Origin: Virgibacillus sp. NKC19-16
Lineage (GTDB): Bacteria > Bacillota > Bacilli > Bacillales > Amphibacillaceae
Direction: 5' to 3'
Assembly (NCBI RefSeq): GCF_021560035.1
Contig: NZ_CP074373.1
Coordinates: forward strand, 2,228,001-2,292,000
Length of the DNA stretch: 64,000 nucleotides
Position 1 is the first letter of the stretch. Every line of letters starts with the position of its first letter. Positions 21,037-30,974 of this stretch are shown here, in pieces. A program made the translations under genes and the position numbers. The notes below the pieces were generated by a model that was not told the origin of the DNA, searched no databases, and saw only the letters and a list, made by a program, of their open reading frames with translations.

Positions 21037-22014
21037 ATGGAAAATGTATTTGATTATGAAGATATTCAATTAATACCAGCCAAAAGTGTTGTCAGCAGCC
21101 GTTCCGAATGCGATACAACCGCCACCTTTGGCGGATATACGTTCAAGTTACCTGTCGTACCAGCGAATATGCAGACGATTATCGATGAGAAACTTGCCCA
21201 GAAATTAGCGGAAAACGGTTATTTCTATGTCATGCACCGTTTTGAACCGGAGAGGAGAGCCAATTTCGCGCGACATATGCAAGGGCAGGGTTTGATCGCG
21301 TCGATAAGTATCGGTGTCAAGGAGGAAGAATATAGATTTATACGCCAATTGGCTCAAGAACAGCTCAGTCCGGAATTCATAACCATTGACATCGCACACG
21401 GACATTCCGACGCTGTCATTCATATGATTCAGCATATAAAAAAACATTTGCCTGCAAGTTTCGTAATTGCCGGTAATGTTGGAACTCCCGAAGCAGTAAG
21501 GGAACTGGAACATGCCGGTGCAGATGCTACCAAAGTGGGCATTGGACCGGGGAAAGTGTGCATTACCAAACTGAAAACCGGATTTGGAACAGGTGGATGG
21601 CAGCTTGCTGCACTCAAATGGTGTGCCAAAGCAGCAAGCAAGCCTATCATCGCAGACGGAGGTGTCCGTACGCATGGGGATATCGCCAAATCCATCCGAT
21701 TCGGCGCATCCATGGTGATGATTGGTTCTCTATTTGCCGGCCATGAGGAATCACCAGGTAAAACGATTGAAAAAGACGGTTATCAGTATAAGGAGTATTT
21801 CGGTTCAGCTTCCGAATATCAAAAAGGTGAGAAGAAATATGTGGAAGGTAAAAAGATGTATGTCGAGCATAAGGGGGCACTAAAAGATACACTGACTGAA
21901 ATGGAGCAAGATCTTCAGTCAGCCATATCTTATGCTGGCGGTCTAGAATTGGAAGCCATCCGCTATGTTGATTATGTCGTTGTAAAAAATTCGATTTTAA
22001 ACGATAACGCCTAG
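21037..22014 (+). CDS. guaC: GMP reductase
   Basis: NADPH-dependent deamination of GMP to IMP, balancing adenine and guanine nucleotides. 325 aa from the second of two tandem ATGs, chosen because AGGAG lies 7 nt before it. The IMPDH/GMPR barrel shows [19 protein letters not shown], the [13 protein letters not shown] and [15 protein letters not shown] loop with the catalytic Cys, and [14 protein letters not shown]. It lies divergently from xpt-pbuX, forming a purine-salvage cluster. A terminator follows at 22029-22063. Confidence 0.96.
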   Translation: MENVFDYEDIQLIPAKSVVSSRSECDTTATFGGYTFKLPVVPANMQTIIDEKLAQKLAENGYFYVMHRFEPERRANFARHMQGQGLIASISIGVKEEEYRFIRQLAQEQLSPEFITIDIAHGHSDAVIHMIQHIKKHLPASFVIAGNVGTPEAVRELEHAGADATKVGIGPGKVCITKLKTGFGTGGWQLAALKWCAKAASKPIIADGGVRTHGDIAKSIRFGASMVMIGSLFAGHEESPGKTIEKDGYQYKEYFGSASEYQKGEKKYVEGKKMYVEHKGALKDTLTEMEQDLQSAISYAGGLELEAIRYVDYVVVKNSILNDNA

Positions 22015-22028
22015 ACTCCCCATCATAC

Positions 22029-22063
22029 AAAAACCCGTGAGCCCAACCAGCTCACGGGTTTTT
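22029..22063. terminator. Terminator between guaC and the MBL hydrolase gene
   Basis: A perfect 14-bp stem, AAAAACCCGTGAGC (22029-22042) and its complement (22050-22063), with a 7-nt loop. It can serve both convergent genes. Confidence 0.9.
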
Positions 22064-22064
22064 C

Positions 22065-22745
22065 TTACAATTCCATCGCTTCTCCAATTCGCATTGCTCT
22101 TCCTTGGCCGGTACTTACCTTCTTCGCGAAATCCTCTGCATCCTGTTCGATCACAGGGAATGTATTAAAATGAACCGGCACTACAACCTTCGCATCAATC
22201 CAATCAGCCGCGATTAGTGCGTCTTCCGGCCCCATTGTAAAGTTATCTCCAATTGGAACGAACGCTACGTCGATTTCATTCATTTCGCCAATTAACCTCA
22301 AGTCAGAAAACAGGCCAGTATCACCTACATGATAAACCGTTCTTCCATCAACGGTAAGCAATATCCCTGCTGGCATACCTGTATAGACAATTGTTCCGTC
22401 TTCTTCTGTAAAGGCAGATCCATGAAATGCCTGTGTTAATTTCACGCGACCAAAATCGAAGTCATGCTTCCCGCCAATATGCATTGGATGTGTGTTTAAA
22501 CCTTGAGCCTCCAGATAGTTCGCCAGTTCATTCGGAGCTACAACTAATGCATCATTGCGTTTTGCAATTTCCACCGTGTCACCGACATGATCATTATGTC
22601 CATGTGTCAGTAAAATAACATCTGTTTTCACCGTGTCTGCATCTAAATCACATGCTTCATTTCCGGAAATAAATGGATCAATTAATATGGTGTGATTATT
22701 TGTTTCAACTCTTACTACAGAATGTCCATGATAAGATAATTTCAC
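22065..22745 (-). CDS. ytkL: YtkL, UPF0173 metal-dependent hydrolase
   Basis: A 226-aa metallo-beta-lactamase-fold protein. The metal-binding motif is [11 protein letters not shown] (HxHxDH), with [17 protein letters not shown] and PVHFNTFP supplying further ligands; [11 protein letters not shown] at the start is typical of the UPF0173 group. The substrate is unknown. Same place as in B. subtilis. The ATG follows AAGGAGAG. Confidence 0.92.
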   Translation of the reverse strand: MKLSYHGHSVVRVETNNHTILIDPFISGNEACDLDADTVKTDVILLTHGHNDHVGDTVEIAKRNDALVVAPNELANYLEAQGLNTHPMHIGGKHDFDFGRVKLTQAFHGSAFTEEDGTIVYTGMPAGILLTVDGRTVYHVGDTGLFSDLRLIGEMNEIDVAFVPIGDNFTMGPEDALIAADWIDAKVVVPVHFNTFPVIEQDAEDFAKKVSTGQGRAMRIGEAMEL

Positions 22746-22808
22746 GTTAATCTCTCCTTACTACGAATATTTACTCTATTCTATACCCGATATTTTCCGT
22801 TTGTATGC

Positions 22809-23477
22809 CTATTTTTTATTCTTTTTCTTTTTTAGTTCAGCTAATTCTTTATCAACTTTATTTTCCTCAAGTGATTCAAACTCATCATCCAGTGTACGAG
22901 CAGCCTGCGAGAGGTCTTTTGTTGTTTCTGCTTCTGCCTCATATTCCAGGACTTTTTCCTCCATCCGTTCAAAGCCCTGTCTCGATTCGTCACTACCGAT
23001 ATTTGACATCGTTCTATTCATCTTCGTTTTTGTTTGTGCTGTTTCTGCACGTGCCTTTAAGGAGTCTTTTTTCAGTTTCATTTGGTTGTATTCTTTTTTC
23101 ATTTCATCCAGTTTTTCTCTAATTTCATCCGAGTCATTTTTTGCATTGGTCCATGATTCATCTAATATGTTAAATTGTTTCTCATTTTCTGCTTTATCCT
23201 CTAGTGCCCGCCTGGCTAAATCATCATTACCTGCTTCTACTGCCTGTTCTGCTTGCTTTTGCCTTTTTTCCATCAATACTTTAGCATCATTGGCTTTACG
23301 TTTAAGCATTTTCTCATTCGCAATTTGTTTGGCAACAGCACCTTCTGCTTCTTGAATATCTTCTTCCATATCCCGCATGAACTGATCCAGCATTTTCACA
23401 GGATCTTCTGCTTTATCCAGCATGGCATTCAATTCCGAGCCTAAAACTGTTTTTATACGTCTAAAAAATTTAAACAT
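22809..23477 (-). CDS. PspA/IM30 family protein
   Basis: A 222-aa protein that is almost wholly coiled coil (about 25-215) after the short amphipathic N-terminus MFKFFRRIKTVL, the layout of PspA/LiaH proteins that bind stressed membranes. EDPVKMLDQFMRDMEEDIQEA is the conserved helix 1 region. The C-terminus is unusually Lys-rich (ELKKKKNKK). The ATG at 23477 follows AGGAGGATTTTAC; an earlier Met lies upstream of this site. No LiaRS-like partner is visible next to it. Confidence 0.92.
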   Translation of the reverse strand: MFKFFRRIKTVLGSELNAMLDKAEDPVKMLDQFMRDMEEDIQEAEGAVAKQIANEKMLKRKANDAKVLMEKRQKQAEQAVEAGNDDLARRALEDKAENEKQFNILDESWTNAKNDSDEIREKLDEMKKEYNQMKLKKDSLKARAETAQTKTKMNRTMSNIGSDESRQGFERMEEKVLEYEAEAETTKDLSQAARTLDDEFESLEENKVDKELAELKKKKNKK

Positions 23478-23617
23478 GTAAAATCCTCCTTTAATTTGAT
23501 TATACATTTTCTATCTAATACGGCTATTCCCTTTAAAAGGTTTCACTAAAATGAAATATTCAATCTATCTCTGTTATAATACTAGCATACATAAATTATG
23601 AGTGAGGGGCTTTACGT

Positions 23618-24715
23618 ATGTCAAATCGAATAGATACATTATTGGAAGAGATGAAAAAGAATAATTTAGATGGAATGCTCATTACATCAACCGCAAATTT
23701 TTATTATTTGAGTGATTACTACACAGATCCGCATGAGCGATTAATTGCCGTTTATGTAAGCAATTCACTTGATCCATTATTAATTATACCCGCTATGGAA
23801 GTTGATGACGCGAAGAAAGCTGGTTGGAACTTTACTATTATTGGCTATCAAGATCACGAGAATCCATGGCAATTATTCGCAGATGTTTTACAAAAGAACG
23901 AAAAAATTCCAAAGGCGCTTGGTATTGAGCATGACCAAATTACACTGGAGCGTTATAAAGCAATCAAGCAAATTTTACCAAATACAGCTATTTCTGACGC
24001 ACAAGAAACCTTAGCCAAACTGCGTGTTATTAAAAACAAAAAAGAATACACCCTGTTAAAACAGGCAGCAGAACTGGCAGATTTTGGTATAGAGACAGGG
24101 ATTAAAGCTATTCGGGAAGGCGTTAGTGAACTGGAAGTTATTGCTGAAATCGAATATGAATTAAAGAAACAAGGCGTACAGCAAATGTCTTTTCAAACAA
24201 TGGCATTATCAGGAAATCAAACAGCATCACCACATGGCACACCTTCCATGAAAAAAATAAGCAAAGGCGATTTAATCCTTTTTGATCTTGGGGTCGTTTT
24301 TGAAGGTTATTGTTCAGATATTTCAAGAACAGTTGCTTATAAATCGCTAACAGAAGCGCAGGAAAAAATTTATCATATCGTGTTAGCCGCCCAAGAAAAG
24401 GCAATTAAAGCATCACAACCTGGAACTTCAGTCGGCAACATTGATAAGGCTGCAAGAGATCATATCGACAAGGTCGGTTATGGCGACTATTTCACGCATC
24501 GGATAGGCCATGGTTTAGGCATTCAAACACATGAATATCCTTCGATGCATGGAAATAATGAATTATCGCTAAAGGCAGGCATGTGCTATACTATTGAGCC
24601 AGGTATTTATGTCCCTGAAACAGGCGGCGTCAGAATTGAAGACATGATTTTCATGACGGACAAAGGACCTGAAATTTTAACCAAGTCACCTAAAGCACTG
24701 CAAATTATAGAGTAA
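23618..24715 (+). CDS. M24-family Xaa-Pro dipeptidase/aminopeptidase
   Basis: A 365-aa creatinase-fold metallopeptidase. The N-terminal domain (1-130) is followed by the catalytic pita-bread domain, with metal ligands in LFDLGVVFEGYCSDISRT (two Asp), RIGHGLGIQTHEYP (His), YTIEPGIYVP (Glu) and VRIEDMIF (Glu). It probably removes N-terminal residues before proline or splits Xaa-Pro dipeptides. The start follows GAGTGAGGGG. It is convergent with ald across a compound terminator. Confidence 0.93.
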   Translation: MSNRIDTLLEEMKKNNLDGMLITSTANFYYLSDYYTDPHERLIAVYVSNSLDPLLIIPAMEVDDAKKAGWNFTIIGYQDHENPWQLFADVLQKNEKIPKALGIEHDQITLERYKAIKQILPNTAISDAQETLAKLRVIKNKKEYTLLKQAAELADFGIETGIKAIREGVSELEVIAEIEYELKKQGVQQMSFQTMALSGNQTASPHGTPSMKKISKGDLILFDLGVVFEGYCSDISRTVAYKSLTEAQEKIYHIVLAAQEKAIKASQPGTSVGNIDKAARDHIDKVGYGDYFTHRIGHGLGIQTHEYPSMHGNNELSLKAGMCYTIEPGIYVPETGGVRIEDMIFMTDKGPEILTKSPKALQIIE

Positions 24716-24722
24716 TGGAAAA

Positions 24723-24804
24723 GAGCACCCTGGTGGTTACCCCCGAAAGTTAGATTTTCTACTCTAACTTTCGGGAGTCAGTACCCCTTTATGGTGCTCC
24801 TTTT
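24723..24804. terminator. Nested hairpin terminator between M24 peptidase and ald
   Basis: An outer stem GAGCACC (24723-24729) / GGTGCTC (24793-24799) encloses a perfect 13-bp inner stem CCCGAAAGTTAGA (24742-24754) / TCTAACTTTCGGG (24763-24775). TTTTT follows on the plus strand, and AAAA precedes the outer arm for the minus strand. Confidence 0.75.
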
Positions 24805-24810
24805 TAACTC

Positions 24811-25929
24811 CTATTTCTGTAATAGTGCCTTTACATCTTCAAATTCCACATCATGGGCCTCTGCAACAGCCTTATGGGTGACATATCCATCTAATGTATT
24901 AATACCTTTTAATAATGTTTCATTATCCAAACAAGCCTGCATGTAGCCTTTGTTAGCTAATTGCAGGGCATAAGGAACTGTTACATTAGCCAAACCAATT
25001 GTTGCTGTTTGTGGTACTGCCCCTGGAATATTTGCCACACAGTAGTGCAGAACCCCATGTTTTGTAAATGTTGGATCATCATGTGTTGTAATACGATCAC
25101 TCGTTTCAAAATTTCCGCCCTGATCGATGGCTACATCTACTATGACAGAACCTTTCTCCATTGTTTTTATCATTTCTTCTGTAACCAATTGCGGCGCTTT
25201 TGCCCCGGCAATTAACACAGATCCAATTACAAGATCTGAATCAGCCACAGCCTCACCAATATTCATCGGGTTTGACATTAATGTATTAATCGAAGAACCA
25301 AAGAGATCATCTAATTGACGTAACCGTTCCGGATTTAAATCAATGATAGTTACATCCGCACCTAAACCGACAGCAATTTTCGCCGTATTCGTCCCAACTA
25401 CACCGCCACCAATGATGGTTACTTTACTCCGCTTAACGCCTGGAATAGCAGCTAGAAGTGCACCTTTTCCTCCCTTAGGCTTTTCTAAAAATTGGGTACC
25501 AACTTGCGCAGCCATACGCCCTGCAACTTCACTCATCGGTGTTAATAATGGTAATGATCCATCTGGTAATTGAACGGTTTCATACGCGATGCCGATAACC
25601 TTTTTATCCATCATTGCTTTCGTAAGTTCTGGTTCAGCCGCTAAATGTAAGTACGTAAATAAAATAAGACCTTCATAAAAATAATCGTATTCCTCGGCGA
25701 GTGGCTCTTTTACCTTCATCACCATTTCTTGTCCCCATGTCTCTTTTGCTGTTGATGTGATAGTAGCTCCAGCATCTTCATATTGCTGATCTGTAAACCC
25801 TGATCCGAGTCCTGCTCCCGTCTCTACATAGACATGATGTCCGGCTTCTTTTAACGTTAAAACACCGGATGGTGCCATCGCTACCCTGTTTTCATTGTTT
25901 TTAATCTCTCTAGGCACACCTATTCTCAA
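24811..25929 (-). CDS. ald: Alanine dehydrogenase, TTG start
   Basis: NAD+-dependent oxidative deamination of L-alanine to pyruvate and ammonia, used for alanine catabolism and during sporulation. 372 aa beginning [18 protein letters not shown]; the NAD-binding motif is [30 protein letters not shown], and the substrate region has [12 protein letters not shown] and PNERLRQL-like contacts. The start codon is TTG at 25929 with GGAGG 7 nt upstream. Monocistronic, bounded by the nested terminator at 24723-24804. Confidence 0.96.
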   Translation of the reverse strand: MRIGVPREIKNNENRVAMAPSGVLTLKEAGHHVYVETGAGLGSGFTDQQYEDAGATITSTAKETWGQEMVMKVKEPLAEEYDYFYEGLILFTYLHLAAEPELTKAMMDKKVIGIAYETVQLPDGSLPLLTPMSEVAGRMAAQVGTQFLEKPKGGKGALLAAIPGVKRSKVTIIGGGVVGTNTAKIAVGLGADVTIIDLNPERLRQLDDLFGSSINTLMSNPMNIGEAVADSDLVIGSVLIAGAKAPQLVTEEMIKTMEKGSVIVDVAIDQGGNFETSDRITTHDDPTFTKHGVLHYCVANIPGAVPQTATIGLANVTVPYALQLANKGYMQACLDNETLLKGINTLDGYVTHKAVAEAHDVEFEDVKALLQK

Positions 25930-26047
25930 TTAAATACCTCCTTGTTCTATGTAATTTTTAAAAAATGTAACTTGTATTCACTTTCATTGTATCAAAACCC
26001 CATTTAAAAAGCACGATTATAATTATATGAATAATGGAAGGAAAATT

Positions 26048-26073
26048 GACCCATCCTATTGACAGGGTGGGTC
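26048..26073 (-). terminator. Terminator of the 51-aa gene
   Basis: A 10-bp stem GACCCATCCT / AGGGTGGGTC (one G-U pair) with a 6-nt loop, followed on the minus strand by a short T run. Confidence 0.7.
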
Positions 26074-26082
26074 ATGATTGGA

Positions 26083-26238
26083 CTAATTTTTCCGGTTATT
26101 ATACGTGTGTATATTCTTATTATTGTTTAACTGGTCAATGACACCACTTTGGTAACTTTCATTCAATTGGTTTTGAACAGCGGCAATACCTTGTTTATCT
26201 TCCATAAGATTTTCCCGTTTCGTATCCTTTTTAGACAA
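26083..26238 (-). CDS. Small hydrophilic protein (51 aa), TTG start
   Basis: Not recognised with certainty. The frame starts at a TTG preceded by GGAGGTGAT at ideal spacing and reads MSKKDTKRENLMEDKQGIAAV, ending in an Asn-rich tail (NNNKNIHTYNNRKN). The protein is charged and soluble, with an Asn-rich and Gln-rich composition reminiscent of small spore proteins, but no SASP signature is visible. It has its own terminator at 26048-26073, which supports a real gene. It lies between ald and the universal stress gene. Confidence 0.7.
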   Translation of the reverse strand: MSKKDTKRENLMEDKQGIAAVQNQLNESYQSGVIDQLNNNKNIHTYNNRKN

Positions 26239-26309
26239 AAATATCACCTCCATTTATAGTGTGTCCAAAAATCTGTAACAATGTTTTAATTTATTTTTCC
26301 AAAAACTGA

Positions 26310-26338
26310 TTGTCGCACCTAAAAAAAGGGTATATAAT
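26310..26338 (+). promoter_or_regulatory. SigA-type promoter of the universal stress gene
   Basis: TTGTCG (26310-26315), 17-nt spacer, TATAAT (26333-26338), ending 21 nt before the start codon. GGGTATA at the -10 also resembles a SigB -10, but no GTTT box is correctly spaced. Confidence 0.65.
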
Positions 26339-26359
26339 TAATATAAGGGGGAGATCAAA

Positions 26360-26788
26360 ATGGAATATAATGATATTATTGTTGCTGTTGACGGATCGGA
26401 AGCATCTGAAAAGGCTTTTACTAAATCACTGGACATCGTCAAACGTAATAATGCACGACTTATTCTTGCCCATGTAGTTGATTCCCGTACGTTTGCCACG
26501 GCAGAAGCATATGACCGTACACTTGCAGAGCGATCTGAGAATCATGCGAAGGAACTGCTGGATAGTTATGTGGATAATGCCAAATCGGCAGGTATAGAAA
26601 ATATTGTTAAATGTATCGAGTACGGATCGCCGAAAATAAAAATCGCGAAAGACATTGCCGGGGATTTTGGCGCGGATTTGATTATCTGTGGTGCAACTGG
26701 TATGAATGCTGTGGAACGGTTTCTAATCGGTAGTGTCTCTGAAAGTATAACCAGATATGCAACCTGTGATGTTTTAGTTATACGTTAG
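26360..26788 (+). CDS. Universal stress protein, UspA family
   Basis: 142 aa with the single Usp fold. The ATP-binding motif GxxG-9x-GS(S/T) is present as GATGMNAVERFLIGSVSES, and DIIVAVDGSEASEKAF is the typical N-terminus, so it probably belongs to the ATP-binding type. Function is general stress tolerance. GGGGGAG precedes the ATG. Convergent with ackA over a terminator at 26817-26852. Confidence 0.92.
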   Translation: MEYNDIIVAVDGSEASEKAFTKSLDIVKRNNARLILAHVVDSRTFATAEAYDRTLAERSENHAKELLDSYVDNAKSAGIENIVKCIEYGSPKIKIAKDIAGDFGADLIICGATGMNAVERFLIGSVSESITRYATCDVLVIR

Positions 26789-26816
26789 CTGGAGCTATTT
26801 CATCTCTCTAAATTAA

Positions 26817-26852
26817 AAAGGTTTTGCAATGGAAAATCCACGCAAAACCTTT
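26817..26852. terminator. Bidirectional terminator between usp and ackA
   Basis: An 11-bp perfect stem AAAGGTTTTGC (26817-26827) / GCAAAACCTTT (26842-26852), with A and T flanks. Confidence 0.85.
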
Positions 26853-26859
26853 ACATTTA

Positions 26860-28041
26860 TTAGGACAATCTTACTGTATCTCTTGCTATCATTACCTCTT
26901 CATTCGTTGGGATGACGATGACTTTGACCGGGGAATGCGGATAATTGATAAATTGTTCTCGTCCTCGAATTTCATTTAATTTAGGATCCCAGTAGATTCC
27001 CATAAATTCCAATCCATTTAATACCTTTTCTCTAATTGTAGTACTATTTTCACCGACACCTGCTGTGAAAATGATGGCATCAACACCTGACATTTTGGCA
27101 GCATAGGATCCAATATATTTATGGATTCTTCCTGCGAAAACATCCAGTGCGAGTTTCGCCCGCTCATTTTCTTCCGATTGAAGTTCAATATCTCGTAGGT
27201 CACTTGAAAATCCTGATAATGCAAGCATTCCACTTTCTTTATTCAGTACGTTAATTACTTCTTCGGCGGACTTACCGGTCTTTTCCATAATGTACGGAAT
27301 TAAGGCAGGATCTATATTCCCGGAACGCGTCCCCATCGTGACCCCTGCTAATGGTGTGAAGCCCATGGAGGTATCAATCGATTCCCCGTCCTTTATGGCT
27401 GCAATACTGGCCCCATTTCCTAAGTGACACGAGATTAACCGCAATTGATTTGATGGTAAGCCAATAAGTTCCGCTGCACGCTGGGATACATATTTATGTG
27501 ATGTTCCGTGAAAGCCGTATTTACGAATACCATAATCCTTATAATATTTATATGGCAAGCTGTATAAATAAGATGATTCAGGCATTGTTTGATGAAATGC
27601 TGTATCAAATACCGCAACCATCGGCACATTTGGCAGGATCTCTTGAAATGCACGGATACCCGTTAAATTGGCTGGATTGTGTAATGGTGCCAATTCGGAA
27701 ACCTTTTCGATCGTTTCAATGACTTCTTCTGTTAGTTTTACGGAATCACTAAAATGTTCCCCGCCATGGACAACGCGATGGCCGACAGCGTCAATCGCTT
27801 CGAGTGATTGGATAACACCGGAAGACTTTAATCCATGAAGCAGTTTTTTCACTGCAACCTCATGATCAGGAATGTCTTCTACCATTTCTTCTTCATTATC
27901 ATTTGTTTCCAACTTAAACACAGAATCATTCAAACCAATTCGCTCAATAAGTCCTTTAGCTGAAACTTCCTCTTTCGGCATTTGGATTAATTGGAATTTC
28001 AATGATGAACTGCCTGCATTTATTGCTAGTATATTACTCAT
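26860..28041 (-). CDS. ackA: Acetate kinase
   Basis: Interconverts acetate + ATP and acetyl phosphate + ADP; overflow acetate metabolism. 393 aa with [14 protein letters not shown] (motif 1), [59 protein letters not shown] and FTAGVGENS. The ATG overlaps the end of ytxK by 8 nt, so the two are translationally coupled, as is the order in B. subtilis. A terminator follows. Confidence 0.97.
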   Translation of the reverse strand: MSNILAINAGSSSLKFQLIQMPKEEVSAKGLIERIGLNDSVFKLETNDNEEEMVEDIPDHEVAVKKLLHGLKSSGVIQSLEAIDAVGHRVVHGGEHFSDSVKLTEEVIETIEKVSELAPLHNPANLTGIRAFQEILPNVPMVAVFDTAFHQTMPESSYLYSLPYKYYKDYGIRKYGFHGTSHKYVSQRAAELIGLPSNQLRLISCHLGNGASIAAIKDGESIDTSMGFTPLAGVTMGTRSGNIDPALIPYIMEKTGKSAEEVINVLNKESGMLALSGFSSDLRDIELQSEENERAKLALDVFAGRIHKYIGSYAAKMSGVDAIIFTAGVGENSTTIREKVLNGLEFMGIYWDPKLNEIRGREQFINYPHSPVKVIVIPTNEEVMIARDTVRLS

Positions 28042-29038
28042 TGTTGTTCAACTCCCTGCTGTTATACTGTGAAAACCATGTATTCATTTGTTCTAATATA
28101 TCACTCATTGCTGAATCATTTTTAAATGACGGCATTTGTACAAGCAATGGTTGTTTTGGCGAGGATGTACCTTGCCCTGCCTTTTGGAGAATAAGGATGC
28201 TTTTCATATTTTTTTCTGATTTAAAAGCACTCTCGGGCAAACGCACGACACCGACAATATGCGAATATTCCTGAAGAAAGCTATGAAGCTTGTCTGACTG
28301 ATCACTTTCAAACAGAAAATCAGGAATAACAAAAATTAAATAACCACCCGAATTTGTGTAATTTAGTGCTTGTTCAATAAATAGATGGTGGGCATACGAA
28401 TGACCTTCGTCCGCTTTTAATTCAAAATCATTTGCCCTAATATCATCTGGATAGTAACCAATCGGTAAGTCAGCAACTACTAAATCAACAGGATCCAGCA
28501 AAAAAGGCCGTAAACTATCCTGATGGAAGAATTCTACTTCTTTCTTTTGTAAATTAGCATTTAATACGGCCAACTGAATTAGTGTCGGATCAACCTCCCC
28601 CGCATACGCTTCTAACTGCCGATCCAACTGACTCATAACAATAGTTAAAAGGTTAGCTGTTCCACTAACAGGATCAAAAAGGCTTACCTTTTCCTTATCT
28701 GATGTGACCTTCTCGGCAAAATAGCCTACTAATAACGCTACAGTTTCCGGAGTCATTAAATGCTGTTGTTGCGTTGAGTCCTTCATCCCTTTCAATATGG
28801 CCAACTGAATTCCTTTGCGAATTTCTTCTATTTTAAACATAGAAAAGTCAATTTCCTTTAAGGCATTTTGTACTTTATGTGATAAAATGTCGTCCATCGC
28901 TTCCGGGGCATCCTGATAGAAGAGTGATTCCATGGTAGATGTTAAGCTATTCAGGTATGGTTCTTCTTCATGCTTTTGTATTATTTCCGTTGTCTGATCT
29001 ATCCACTCATATAAAATTTCGACATTTGATTTCTCCAT
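28034..29038 (-). CDS. ytxK: YtxK, class I SAM-dependent methyltransferase of N6-DNA-methylase type
   Basis: 334 aa. An N-terminal helical part is followed by a Rossmann methyltransferase fold with [19 protein letters not shown] (motif I) and [13 protein letters not shown] in place of NPP(Y/F), a relaxed form of the amino-methylase motif IV. Related to the HsdM-like group, but without a target-recognition domain or a restriction partner, so a DNA target is doubtful. It directly precedes and overlaps ackA; a promoter-like TACAAT lies at 29074-29079 with a poorly spaced -35. Confidence 0.85.
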   Translation of the reverse strand: MEKSNVEILYEWIDQTTEIIQKHEEEPYLNSLTSTMESLFYQDAPEAMDDILSHKVQNALKEIDFSMFKIEEIRKGIQLAILKGMKDSTQQQHLMTPETVALLVGYFAEKVTSDKEKVSLFDPVSGTANLLTIVMSQLDRQLEAYAGEVDPTLIQLAVLNANLQKKEVEFFHQDSLRPFLLDPVDLVVADLPIGYYPDDIRANDFELKADEGHSYAHHLFIEQALNYTNSGGYLIFVIPDFLFESDQSDKLHSFLQEYSHIVGVVRLPESAFKSEKNMKSILILQKAGQGTSSPKQPLLVQMPSFKNDSAMSDILEQMNTWFSQYNSRELNNNE

Positions 29039-29130
29039 TACTAATCCTCCGCTTCTTCCTATAAGGCGTTTCTATTGTACCAAATTAGTACCACCTTTGT
29101 ACAAACTTACACATGGAAGATCACTTGACA

Positions 29131-29163
29131 GAAAAAGACTCCCCCGCGACACGCGCGAGAGAG
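29131..29163 (-). terminator. Terminator of tpx
   Basis: On the minus strand CTCTCTCGCG (29154-29163) pairs, with three G-U pairs, with CGCGGGGGAG (29139-29148) and is followed by TCTTTTTC. Confidence 0.8.
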
Positions 29164-29177
29164 AAAAAAGCAGCTAT

Positions 29178-29678
29178 TTATTGCGCCTCACCAGCTGCTT
29201 TTAAAGCAGAATCATAATCGGGGTGATTGGTCACCTCGTTAACATATTCCACATAAGTAACCTTATCATTCGAATCAACGACAAAGATTGATCTGGATAA
29301 CAAGCGTAACTCTTTAATTAAAACACCATATTTTTCACCGAAGTCTGCATCCCGGTGATCGGATAATGTATCAAGTTTTTTAATTCCATTAGCTGCACAC
29401 CAGCGCTGTTGGGCAAAGGGTAAATCCATGCTGATGGTTAATACTTGGACATTATCAATTTTATCCGCTTCCTCATTGAATCGTTTGGTTTGCTCTGAAC
29501 AAACACCTGTATCAATGGATGGTACGACACTGATTAACTTTACGTTACCTTTGTAATCATTTAGCGAAACATCCTTCAAATCATTGGATACAACAGTGAA
29601 ATCAGGCGCCTGGTCACCTACTTTGATTTCTGTACCTAGCAGTGTGACCGGTTCTTGATTGAAAGTAATGTTAGACAT
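29178..29678 (-). CDS. tpx: Thiol peroxidase
   Basis: Atypical 2-Cys peroxiredoxin (166 aa) that reduces hydrogen and alkyl peroxides with thioredoxin. The peroxidatic Cys60 is in [12 protein letters not shown] and the resolving Cys94 in QRWCAANG, the two-Cys spacing of Tpx. [10 protein letters not shown] is near the N-terminus. Monocistronic between ytxK and ytfJ, as in B. subtilis; its own terminator is at 29131-29163. Confidence 0.96.
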   Translation of the reverse strand: MSNITFNQEPVTLLGTEIKVGDQAPDFTVVSNDLKDVSLNDYKGNVKLISVVPSIDTGVCSEQTKRFNEEADKIDNVQVLTISMDLPFAQQRWCAANGIKKLDTLSDHRDADFGEKYGVLIKELRLLSRSIFVVDSNDKVTYVEYVNEVTNHPDYDSALKAAGEAQ

Positions 29679-29780
29679 ATAATCATTCCCCTTCTCATAG
29701 TTTTCTTATTTAATTATGACTATAATACAACTCGTTGTCCAACAATACTACCCACGAAAAACGGACATTTTTGTTAAATG

Positions 29781-30248
29781 TTAAATATCATATTGTGATG
29801 GTCTTTTCTTTTGTTGCTTTTCCTTATCTTTATCTTTATCTTCCGGCATCTTCACTTTTCCTGCATCTTTTATAATTTCTTGTACTTTCTCCACTACCTG
29901 TGGCGCGAAGTCAAGCATTTTCTCATATATATGTGTGCTTTGATCCAGATGAACCATCTTGATACCCTGCTCACTTACAATTAAAAATGCAATAGGCGTA
30001 ATAGAGACTCCTCCCCCACTACCACCACCAAATGGAAGGGTTTCCTCGGATCCATCAGAACTGCTACTGGAAGAGTTATTAAACTCGCTCCCCCCTGCAG
30101 CAAAACCAAAACCCAGCTTTGAGACCGGTATAATCATACTACCATCCGGAGACTTAACCGGATCGCCAATAATGGTATTAACCTCAATCATACCCTTTAA
30201 ATTTTCCATTGCAGTTGTCATTAATCCTTCGATAGGATGTTCACTCAT
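29781..30248 (-). CDS. ytfJ: YtfJ/GerW family sporulation protein
   Basis: 155 aa: MSEHPIEGLMTTAMENLKGM, the conserved VNTIIGDPV and PVSKLGFGFAAGGSE core, a low-complexity Ser/Gly linker (NNSSSSSSDGSEE, GGGSGGG), then ITPIAFLIVSEQGIKMV, and a strongly charged C-terminal tail (KDKDKEKQQKKRP). GerW (YtfJ) is a forespore-associated protein affecting germination in B. subtilis. It lies 20 nt downstream of ytfI; the two form an operon. Confidence 0.92.
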   Translation of the reverse strand: MSEHPIEGLMTTAMENLKGMIEVNTIIGDPVKSPDGSMIIPVSKLGFGFAAGGSEFNNSSSSSSDGSEETLPFGGGSGGGVSITPIAFLIVSEQGIKMVHLDQSTHIYEKMLDFAPQVVEKVQEIIKDAGKVKMPEDKDKDKEKQQKKRPSQYDI

Positions 30249-30268
30249 GATGATCCTCCTTACGTTTT

Positions 30269-30844
30269 TTAACTGAATTCCTTTTCTTTCCTGGAAAATA
30301 CCTGCATCACTTTAAGAAGTGTGTACATAGCTTTTCCTAATTTCAGTGATACCATGCAATCAAATGTTGATAAGAAATGTTGCTGTTGAAAATGAGGGGA
30401 CACACGTATAACAGGTTTGCATGTTAAATTACTTTTTTCTGTAATTATTCCAATGAATATCCCCTTTATTGCCCACACGCCTCCAGCCGCTATTCCGGTA
30501 GAACTCGCATCTCCTGTCCCACCTGCAGTAAGCCACTTCAGTTTGTGAACGTATGTATTTTTTAATATGTAATCTACAAAAGGATTTAATTCCCGTAATA
30601 ATTCAATTGCTTCACGCAAATCTCCTTGAAACGAATCAAAATTTATATCCCGTATTCCTTTACGGGTATCTTTATTCTCCATCGTGATATTTGCTTTCTT
30701 TTTATACAAACGAACACGGTACAGGGAAACTGTTACCGTAAAAGACTGCTCACGTTGAGTATACGTAACATTACCAGTAATAGTTATCCTTGAAAGTAAT
30801 AGAATTAAAATGAGAAGCACGACAGCTAACAGGATCCACAGCAT
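30269..30844 (-). CDS. ytfI: YtfI, DUF2953 membrane-anchored protein
   Basis: 191 aa with an N-terminal membrane anchor (LLAVVLLILILLLSRITI), a beta-rich segment (NVTYTQREQSFTVTVSLYRVRLY) and a second hydrophobic helical region with GGTGDASSTGIAAGGVWAIKG, the core of DUF2953. Often linked to ytfJ in spore formers; the function is unknown. It is the first gene of the ytfI-ytfJ pair. Confidence 0.88.
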   Translation of the reverse strand: MLWILLAVVLLILILLLSRITITGNVTYTQREQSFTVTVSLYRVRLYKKKANITMENKDTRKGIRDINFDSFQGDLREAIELLRELNPFVDYILKNTYVHKLKWLTAGGTGDASSTGIAAGGVWAIKGIFIGIITEKSNLTCKPVIRVSPHFQQQHFLSTFDCMVSLKLGKAMYTLLKVMQVFSRKEKEFS

Positions 30845-30974
30845 TATTTCAACTCCTCTCTACATTTATTTTGCTACAACTTTCCAATTTTAGTCAGACA
30901 TTTTCACTTTCATAGGATAATTTTGATAAAAATGCTAAAATATATACAAACCTATTGAATGTGGAGGTAATCAT

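Noticed and set aside
22801-23355. A long Ser/Phe-rich plus-strand frame opposite the PspA-like gene
   Set aside because: It is the complement of the Glu/Lys-rich coiled-coil gene, whose composition keeps the opposite frame open; no ribosome-binding site.
26290-26338. SigB promoter for the universal stress gene
   Set aside because: GGGTAT is present, but no GTTT-type -35 lies 12-15 nt upstream; a SigA arrangement fits better.
28050-29038. ytxK as part of a restriction-modification system
   Set aside because: No specificity or restriction subunit is adjacent, the catalytic motif is relaxed and the gene is in a conserved housekeeping context.
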